Below are positions 55,711-64,000 of a DNA stretch of 64,000 bases, piece by piece (the stretch's first letter is position 1; the number at the start of each line of letters is the position of its first letter). The notes under the pieces were generated by a model that worked only from the letters and a program-made list of their open reading frames with translations, ran no database searches and was not told the origin of the DNA. Source of the DNA: Hypericum androsaemum. Lineage: Eukaryota > Streptophyta > Magnoliopsida > Malpighiales > Hypericaceae. The stretch lies in the NCBI GenBank assembly GCA_963995505.1, contig OZ023197.1, positions 9,227,827 through 9,291,826 on the forward strand. The letters are read 5' to 3'. Made by a program: the position numbers and the translations under genes.

Positions 55711-55911
55711 TTGAACAACATGCAACACAGCCACAGATTGAGCACTTAGTTTGGTGATGGTAGAGCGACTCTACCTTTCGGCCAGGCGCCATCTTGGGAC
55801 ATCCCCCCTTCTCTCATCACTTCACAAGTACGAGAGTTTGCTCGTGTCCTGACGGACCAGAATACTCCATTCCCACCTCTCAGGAGATCCTAATTTTCTG
55901 GCAATGACCCA

Positions 55912-56500
55912 TGAAGGGCTTCATCAAGTTCAATACAGATGGAACTTTGATGGATAACCCGGGTCCTGCTTGGGCTAGTGGTATTGTCCCGACTCGGGTG
56001 GCCTTTGGTTATGACTTTTCGCTAAGGGCATTAGGAGTTGTACCTCTTTGGCTACGGAGCTCTAGGCTTTGGTCCTCGGGCTCGAGCTAACGTGGCAGGG
56101 GGGTTCTGAAGGGTTCAAGTGGAGGTGGACTCATCTTTAACCATCCTTTGCGTTGGTCGAGCTGTCGACTATGCCCACCCAATGGCGACACTGATCTTCA
56201 GAGCAAGGGAGCTTCTGGCTACGAACTAGGAGATTAACATCCAACACACCTCGCATACTGGCAATGCCATGGGGGACGCACTCTCCAAGCATACTTTGGA
56301 GATTTTGTATGATTATTTTATTTCTGATGTTTCTTTAGCCTCTTATTTTGAGACGTACCTTGATGACTTACGGGGAGTTAGCCTACCTCGATGTACTCGT
56401 CCAGTCAGGGATGATATGCAGGGATTAGATTTAGTGGTATCAACGTCAAGGTGCGTCACGCTGACCTTTCTACTGAGTTTTTACAGCCTGAGGGTTTTTT
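55912..56500 (+). pseudogene. LINE-type RNase H end, plus strand
   Basis: GFIKFNTDGTLMDNPGPAWA is the RNase H start of plant L1 ORF2 proteins, with Asp in the first catalytic position. Later segments (VEVDSSLTILCVGRAVD, HTSHTGNAMGDALSKHTLE) supply the remaining blocks in shifted frames. It ends near 56500. Opposite in direction to ORF1 at 53.6-55.3 kb. Confidence 0.7.
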
Positions 56501-56931
56501 CAATATTTTAAAACCCGCGGTCAGACCGATAGCTTGACCTGTCCGACTGCCACCCGGGATTAATTCTGGTTCGTTTTGTATCTAAAGGGTAGTCCGACCG
56601 CCAAAAATTTGACACGGCCGATCAGTTTGCCACCCTAGTTGACCTGGCCCAACTGGAAAATGACAAGAAAGGAAAATCCTACGGCTAGAACTAACTAAAA
56701 AATGAACAAAACTCCTATAAAATAGATATGTTGAAGAAAGATGAAGAGTGAAATAGGATGTTAGGGCCTAGTACTATGGTACAAGAAGATTTAAAAGAGG
56801 ATGATAAGGTTGTTGAATGAAGAGAGAGTGAGAAAGGAAGACAAAGAGAGAGAAGAGGAGGCGTGGGGGACGTGAGAGTTATCAGGGAATGCAAGAGATT
56901 AGGAGAGAGAAAAAAATAAGGGTGATTTTTT
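56501..56931. other. No gene seen
   Basis: GC-moderate then purine-rich sequence (GAGAGAGTGAGAAAGG near 56823). Nothing recognised. Confidence 0.5.
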
Positions 56932-57383
56932 TAGAAGGGTGGCGCGAAGCCTATATTAAAACATGAATTACAAACAGAAAGAGAAAAACATAAACGTACA
57001 ACGAAGAGGCTGAAACAGAATACGAAACCAAGCCTATCAGAGATAGAGAGGCATGGGTGAAGGCAAAGGTGGTGACCAGCTCATCTCACGTCTCGATGAT
57101 GCTAGTGGATGTGGAGCGATGGTGGAATGAAGAGCGAGAGTGACTAGATGGAAGTGGATCGATGGACAATGGCGACGAGGTGGAGGTGTTGTGATCTCAG
57201 TGGCAAGCGGTTGAGCGAGGCTAGCGAATGGCGGTGACACAGGAAATGGTTGAGCGGTGAGCAGAAGCGGTGACAGCAGGTAACAGTAGAGCGGCGAGGG
57301 GACTATGAGCAAGGCGAAGCTAAGCAGACGATCGAGTGAGTGAAAGAGAGAGAGAGCACCACTCTTTGTTTGTTGAGTAGGTA
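56932..57383 (-). mobile_element. Retroposon sharing a tail with the 41.8 kb element
   Basis: The oligo-A (minus) and the next 130 bases, including CTAATATAGGCTTCGCGCC-type tail sequence and AGAGAGGCATGGGTG, match 41828-41965. Beyond that the two differ. The left junction is a T run at 56926-56932; the right end and target duplication could not be fixed. Confidence 0.55.
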
Positions 57384-57397
57384 GGATTGAGAGTTTG

Positions 57398-57523
57398 ACA
57401 GTTTGTTGTCTTCGGACTGATTTCTATTTTCTATTACGTGTCCTCCTTGTTTGTTGATGCATTTTTTTTCTCGTATTATAACCTATTTAATTAATATAGG
57501 TTTCTCGCCACTATTCTAAAAAA
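57398..57523 (+). mobile_element. Short LINE 3' end, 126 bp
   Basis: Target duplication GGATTGAGAGTTTG / GGATTGAGAATTTG (57384-57397, 57524-57537; one mismatch). The tail TTAATATAGGTTTCTCGCC plus oligo-A is related to that of the two minus-strand retroposons, here on the plus strand. Confidence 0.82.
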
Positions 57524-57578
57524 GGATTGAGAATTTGTGAGAAAAGAGGAGATAAAAGTTGGAGAGCAAGTTGAAAAG

Positions 57579-58683
<1,105 letters not shown>

Positions 58684-58699
58684 ATCGTAAGACAAGATT

Positions 58700-60363
58700 A
58701 TGTACTTGAAGATGGCATCGACAAGCTCAGCACCAGTGCCAGCAGTCCCGGGAACTGTCCACGCCGAAAGGCTGGCCAAGTTCAACGGTACCGAGTTCAA
58801 GAGGTGGCAACAGAAGATGACGTTCTATCTGACCATGCTCAACCTAGTTCGGTTCCTGAAAGAGGAAGCACCAAAGATGGCAGAAAATGAGACGGATCAA
58901 CAGAAGATTAACGCTCTCGAAGTATGGAGTCACAGCGACTTCCTGTGCCGGAACTACGTCCTAAATGGACTAGACGACACACTCTACAACGTCTACGCGG
59001 AAGCTAAGACCGCTAAGAAACTGTGGAGTTCACTCGAGAAGAAGTACAAAACAGAGGATGCCGGGATGAAGAAATTCATCATTGGACGATTCCTCAACTT
59101 CAAGATGGTGGACTCCAAGAAGGTCATCGACGAGGTGAAAGAGTTGCAGCTGATCCTTCACGAGATCCAAGCCGAAGGGATGCAACTCAGCGAATCCTTC
59201 CAAGTAGCTGCGATGATCGAGAAGCTCCCCCCGCTCTGAAAGGACTTCAAGAGCTACCTCAAGCACAAGAGGAAGGACATGGGCCTAGAAGACCTGATAT
59301 TGAGACTTAGGATCGAGGAAGACAACTGAAAGTCCAAAGTCAAGCAAGGCAAGGCCAACTCTGAGCACACCGTGCACCTCACCGAGGGAAAAGGTGGCAA
59401 GAAGAGGAAGAAGTCTGGGGATAAGCAGGAGAAGCAAAAGGCCAAGAAGAAAAAGAATAAGAAGATCAAGGGCGACTGCTACAACTGCGGCAAACCTGGA
59501 CACATGGCTGAGAACTGTCGCCAGCCGAAGAAGGATGACCAAGGAAAGGCTAACCTGGCTGAAGACTTGTCCCAGATGGATCTGTCAGCCGTTGTGTTTG
59601 AAGCCAACCTGGTAGAAAATCTGAGAGAGTGGTTCGTGGACACAGGAGCTACCCGCCACATCTGCTCGGACAAGGAGATGTTCTCGAGCTATATCCCGAT
59701 CACCGGCCGAAAGTTGTTCATGGGAAACTCCGTAACGTCCAAGATCGTCGGTCTGGGTAAGGTGGTCCTGAAGCCGACCTCAGGAAAGGAGCTGACCCTC
59801 AAGGATGTGCTGCATGTTCCCGACATTCATAAGAACTTAGTTTCTGGTCTTAAGCTTGTATTTGAGGCTGATAAGTTTGTACTGACCAAAGCGGGTCAAT
59901 TCATAGGAAAGGGTTATCTAGAAAATGGGCTATTTAAGATGAATGTAATAACTGTACATCGCACCTTTAACGGTGGAAATAAAGTTAACGCTTCTTCTTA
60001 CTTAGCCGAGTGTTCTAATTTACAGCATGGTAGATTAGGACACGTAAATTTAAACTCGCTAAGAAAGTTAGTAAGTTTAAAGTTATTACCGAATCTAGAG
60101 TTCAACCCATCCGATAAATGTGAAGTATGTGTGGAGGCTAAAATGACCAAAGCACCTTTCCATTCGGTGGAAAGAAGTACTACGCTTTTAGAGTTAATTC
60201 ATACGGACACTTGCGATATGAAACACGTGCAAACTAAAGGCGGGAAGAAATACTTCATCATGTTTATCGATGATTGCAAGAGATACTGTTACGTATATCT
60301 CCCAAAGGGAAAAGACGAAGCTCTTGATGCCTTTAAGAGATATAAGAATGAGGTTGAAAATTA
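58700..60363 (+). pseudogene. Copia Gag, protease and integrase N-part
   Basis: ATG at 58700 or 58712 (MASTSSAPVPAVPGTVHAER). UBN2-type gag domain through SDFLCRNYVLNGLDDTLYN and LWSSLEKKYK, with stops at about 59237 and 59327. After a Lys-rich stretch come an intact zinc knuckle ([14 protein letters not shown]), the protease site [16 protein letters not shown]-pre-integrase ([14 protein letters not shown]) and the integrase core to [20 protein letters not shown], ending in a stop at 60362. Better preserved than the 22-28 kb copy, including the first integrase Asp region. Confidence 0.92.
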
Positions 60364-61355
60364 ACTCAGCGTGAAAATCAAAATGATCCGAAGTGATCGA
60401 GAGGGAGAATATGTAGCTCCGTTTGATGAACTCTGTCAAGAACATGGGATTATTCATCAACCGACTGCTCCATACTCACCTCAATCGAATGGCGTAGCTG
60501 AACGCACAAATCGAACTCTTAAGGAGATGATGAACGCTATGTTGATTAGCTCAGGCTTACCCCAGAACATGTGGGGGGAAGCTCTGTTCTCATCTAACCA
60601 CATTCTAAACAAATTACCACACAAGAAAAGGGATAAAATCTCATATGATGTTGATTAGCTCGGGCTTACCCCAGAACATGTGGGGAGAAGCTCTGCTCTC
60701 ATCTAACCACATTCTAAACAAATTACCACACAAGAAAAGGGATAAAACCCCATATGAACTATGGAAAGGAAGAAAGCCTTCCTACGGTTACCTTAAAGTG
60801 TGGGGGTGCCTAGCAAAAATTGAAGTACCTAAGCCTAAGCAGGTGAGAATAGGATCCAAGACCATTGATTGCATCTTTATTGGATATGCACAAAATAGTA
60901 GTGCTTATCGATTATTGGTGCATAAATCTGAAAACCCTGAGATAAATGCGGGAATGGTCATAGAATCAAGAAACGCAACGTTCTTTGAGAATAGCTTTCC
61001 TAATAAGGAAAGAAAGGAAGGAAGTCCAAAGAAAAAGGCTCACGAGACTACGCAAGGGTCAAATCAGGAAAATGATGAACCTAGACGTAGTAAACGGACG
61101 AAGGTAACCAAATTCTTTGGTTCGGATTATCTAACCTATGCGTTAGAAGATGAACCCAGGACAATCCAAGATGCATTATCCAGTCTAGATGCTCCTCTCT
61201 GGAATGAAGCTATCAATAGTGAGATAGAATCCATTATGCAAAACCACACGTGGAAAATCGTGGATCTCCCACTAGGCTGCAAACCTTTGGGATGCAGGTG
61301 GATCCTAAAAAAGAAATACAAAGCTGATGGATCAATCGACAAATACAAAGTTTGA
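60364..61355 (+). pseudogene. Copia integrase C-part with 109-bp duplication
   Basis: MIRSDREGEYVAPFDELCQE and PYSPQSNGVAERTNRTL supply the second Asp and the catalytic Glu region. Bases 60539-60647 are then repeated as 60648-60756, shifting the frame by one. The second copy reads on through PYELWKGRKPSYGYLKVWG, the linker and WILKKKYKADGSIDKYK to a stop at 61353-61355. Confidence 0.9.
60539..60756. repeat. 109-bp direct tandem duplication in integrase
   Basis: Two adjacent copies start ATGTTGATTAGCTC at 60539 and 60648 and differ at only a few bases. The period is not a multiple of three. Confidence 0.95.
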
Positions 61356-62678
61356 TTGGTAGCTAAGGGGTTCAAACAGAAGGAGGGATATGATTTCTTT
61401 GACACGTATTCACCGGTCACAAGAATCACATCAATAAGAGTACTCACAGCTGTTGCGACACTCTATAACCTCGAGATCCACCAAATGGACGTAAAAATAG
61501 CTTTCCTAAATGGAGAACTGGAAGAGGAGATATACATGGAGCAACCTGAAGGGTTTGTGGCTCCCGGTCAAGAGCATAAAGTGTGTCGACTAGTCAAGTC
61601 ACTGTACGGGCTAAAACAAGCGCCAAAACAGTGGCACGAAAAATTTGACAGAACAATGCTGTCGAATGGATTTAAGATCAATGAGTACGATAAATGTGTT
61701 TACATTAAGGGCACACCTGAAGCTTACGTAATTGTATGTCTCTACGTAGATGACCTACTAATTATGGGAAGCAATAAAGAGGTTATTGTGAAAACTAAGA
61801 ACATGTTAAAGAACCACTTTGACATGAAAGATATGGGTTTGGCAGACGTCATACTAGGAATAAAAATCTCTAGGAAAGCTGACAAAATTATCTTGATCAA
61901 TCCCACTACGTGGAAAGCGTGCTCAAGAAATTTGAAGCTTTTGACAAACCTCTGATTAAGACTCCAGTAGAATCGAGGGGACCCAGTATCTCAACTGAAG
62001 TATGCGCAAATTATCGGGAGCCTGATGTATTTAACAAACTGCACACGTCCCGATATTGCGTACTTAGTTAATAAGCTTAGTAGATTCACAAGTAATCCAG
62101 GGAAGGATCACTGGCTAGCTTTGGAAAGGGTTTTACGGTATTTAAAACATACCATAAACCATGGCATACATTATGTTAAATATCCAGCTGTATTAGAAGG
62201 ATACAGTGACGCAAACTGGATATCGGACACTAAGGACTCCAAATCCACGAGTGGATACGTATTCACCATAGGAGGAGGAGCTGTGTTTTGGAAGTCCTCT
62301 AAACAAACGTGCATAGCTCGATCCACCATGGAGTCGGAGTTTATAGCACTAGACAAAGCTGGGGAAGAAGCTGAATGGCTCAGAAACCGGTGGCTCAGAA
62401 ATCGGTGCCTTCTGTGCTGGAGCAAACCGGTGCCTCCCGTATTGATACATTATGATAGCATGTCTGCAATTGGGAGAGCACAAAGTACAAAGTACAACAG
62501 AAAGTCTCGACATATCTGTCGGAGACACAATACCGTTAGACAGTTGATCTCTAGTGGGCTGATCACCATTAATTATGTAAAGTCCAAGGACAACTTAGCT
62601 GATCCTTTTATAAAAGGAATCAATAGAGATCAAATGTACAACGCAGTAATGGGAATGGGATTAAAATCCATACAGTAA
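61356..62678 (+). pseudogene. Copia reverse transcriptase and RNase H
   Basis: LVAKGFKQKEGYDFFDTYSP, MDVKIAFLNGELEEEIYM, SLYGLKQAPKQWHEKF and the catalytic CLYVDDLLIMGS (about 61735-61770), then a frame break near 61900; RNase H from 62025: [58 protein letters not shown] and [14 protein letters not shown], ending at 62678. A 15-base duplication ([10 protein letters not shown]) at about 62376-62405 disrupts the end of the RNase H core. Confidence 0.92.
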
Positions 62679-63089
62679 AGAACGTCCATAGCGGTAACTC
62701 AACCATGATGAGTGGAGATCCCACAAACTTGGTTCAATGAGATAACTAAGTTATGGAGGGTTCAGTTAATCACCTGGAACCTATCTCATTCTCAGAAGCT
62801 GCCCAGGTGTTAGCCTGCAGCGGTCTGGTAAGGTTAAGCATTACGCTTTTAATAATTCCTATACCTTGATTAAGGTGGAGTATTGCAGGATACTCCTAAT
62901 AGGAGATCACCTATGTAAGTGTGAAGTGAGGCCGCTTCAAATGGAAAAAATACTTATGAATCTAAGATACGGTTCATGGCCGAAACGGACATAACGTGAG
63001 AACCCAAATATACTAGGGTTATTATTCTGTAAATGTTATTGACTTGGTTTACGTCAAAAGCTGACAGTTCAAGACATCACGTTCAAGAC

Positions 63090-63989
63090 ACACGTCAAAA
63101 GGAGTGGATGTGTACCACATTGAATAGAGCAAGGAGGATTTCCTTGTTTATAAGGAATTCCTCTCCTTACCTCTCAAATAAGTTGACCACCTGAAGGAAA
63201 AGTCAACTCGAACTGCGACGAGGATGGTGCGTAGCACCATCCGAGCACGAGCACGAGCACGAGCACGTACGCGTGCGTGTGCGCATGGCGCATTGGACGC
63301 AGGTCGCAATGGGCACTTTATGGCGCACTTGGCACTTCGCACTTGCACATCGTCGCGAGGAGCTGGAGGAGCCTTAAGTATTTTACCCAGGTCCGGAGAC
63401 AGCTACGCAGCTACGGAAGTGACGAGGAGCTGCGAGCACCTTCCAGGTTGACCACCAAAGAGGCACGAAGGGCTGGAATGTCTAGGAGACTTCCAGAAGG
63501 CCGAAGGGTTGCGAGATCCCTCGCGAAAGGGCGCCAGCGCAGTCTGGGCACGCCTGGAAGGATTCAGAAGCCACCGAAGGGCCACGAGCGCAGCCAGTCA
63601 ACCTGCTGGCCGAACGGAAGCGTCCCTTCGGGGTGGCTGCTTCCCTGCATCCTCCAGCCTATAAATAGGCCTGCCCCCCTTTCCATTTCCTCATCCCAGC
63701 AACTCATTGCATAAGTATTCATTAGCAATAGTTATCTTCTTCTCTCCCCCGTTCTTCACTTACAAAGAGTCCAAAAGTTCTGGGTATATAAGGGTTTGCC
63801 CGAAAGTTTCGAGATACGTGTGCAACGTTCTTGGAAATGCCCTAAGAGTTGTTGTATCTTGGAGATGATTGCCGTAGCCCGTACCGCACTGAAATATACG
63901 GGGCAATCTCGTCTTACGGAGAAAGTGTCCAACACTTGCCTCGACTGCCGTAGATCCTAATCAAGTACACCAACCTCCGACAAACAATA
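63090..63989 (+). repeat. 3' LTR of the 57.6-64 kb copia element
   Basis: Begins inside the LTR at GGAGTGGATGTGTACC (57654 in the 5' copy) and ends CCGACAAACAATA. Similar to the 5' LTR except for the short hexamer array and scattered changes. Confidence 0.88.
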
Positions 63990-64000
63990 AAAAGTTTATG

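Overview
The window is nuclear DNA of a flowering plant, most likely a eudicot. The signs are a spliced Nudix gene with GT/AG introns, LTR retrotransposons with plant-type domains, and Mutator- and hAT-type transposons with 9-bp and 8-bp target duplications. It is AT-rich and dominated by mobile elements. Only three or four genes look able to make a protein. No tRNA, rRNA or CRISPR array was recognised, and no bacterial operon structure is present.

Layout. 1-2.1 kb holds two diverged Ty3-type LTR pieces side by side, then tandem repeats to 2.7 kb and an unidentified exon-like ORF near 3 kb. 5.5-8.3 kb is an apparently intact five-exon Nudix hydrolase gene, read here as a 216-residue protein. 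8.5-18.2 kb is a minus-strand Ty1/copia element interrupted twice, by a gag-pro-only Ty3/gypsy element (10.64-15.96 kb) and by a GC-rich hAT-like element (16.24-17.09 kb).

From 18.2 to 50.6 kb the underlying DNA is a tandemly duplicated cluster of small secreted invertase/pectin methylesterase inhibitor (PMEI-like) genes. Two copies are intact (40.36-40.88 and 47.80-48.32 kb, 174 residues each) and at least four are truncated. The cluster is broken up by a short non-autonomous copia element, a full-size decayed copia (22.29-28.07 kb), several Mutator-like elements, a non-autonomous gypsy-like element (35.70-39.44 kb), LINE-type retroposons and solo LTR pieces. Paralogous copies of the cluster act as empty sites, so many insertion boundaries can be read exactly.

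Two Mutator-like elements carry host gene pieces: an OEP7-like chloroplast outer-envelope protein reading frame at 32.97 kb and an exon of the ribosome-biogenesis gene NSA2 at 45.1-45.4 kb. Four other Mutator-like elements (21.75, 28.79, 30.40 and 38.68 kb) have similar terminal repeats and contain related arrays of 22-23-bp units. This is the most unusual pattern in the window.

50.7-52.2 kb is a hAT remnant with a Mutator-like element inside its transposase. 53-56.5 kb is rearranged LINE debris. 57.58-63.99 kb is a second copy of the 22-28 kb copia family, on the plus strand, with both LTRs and a 5-bp target duplication.
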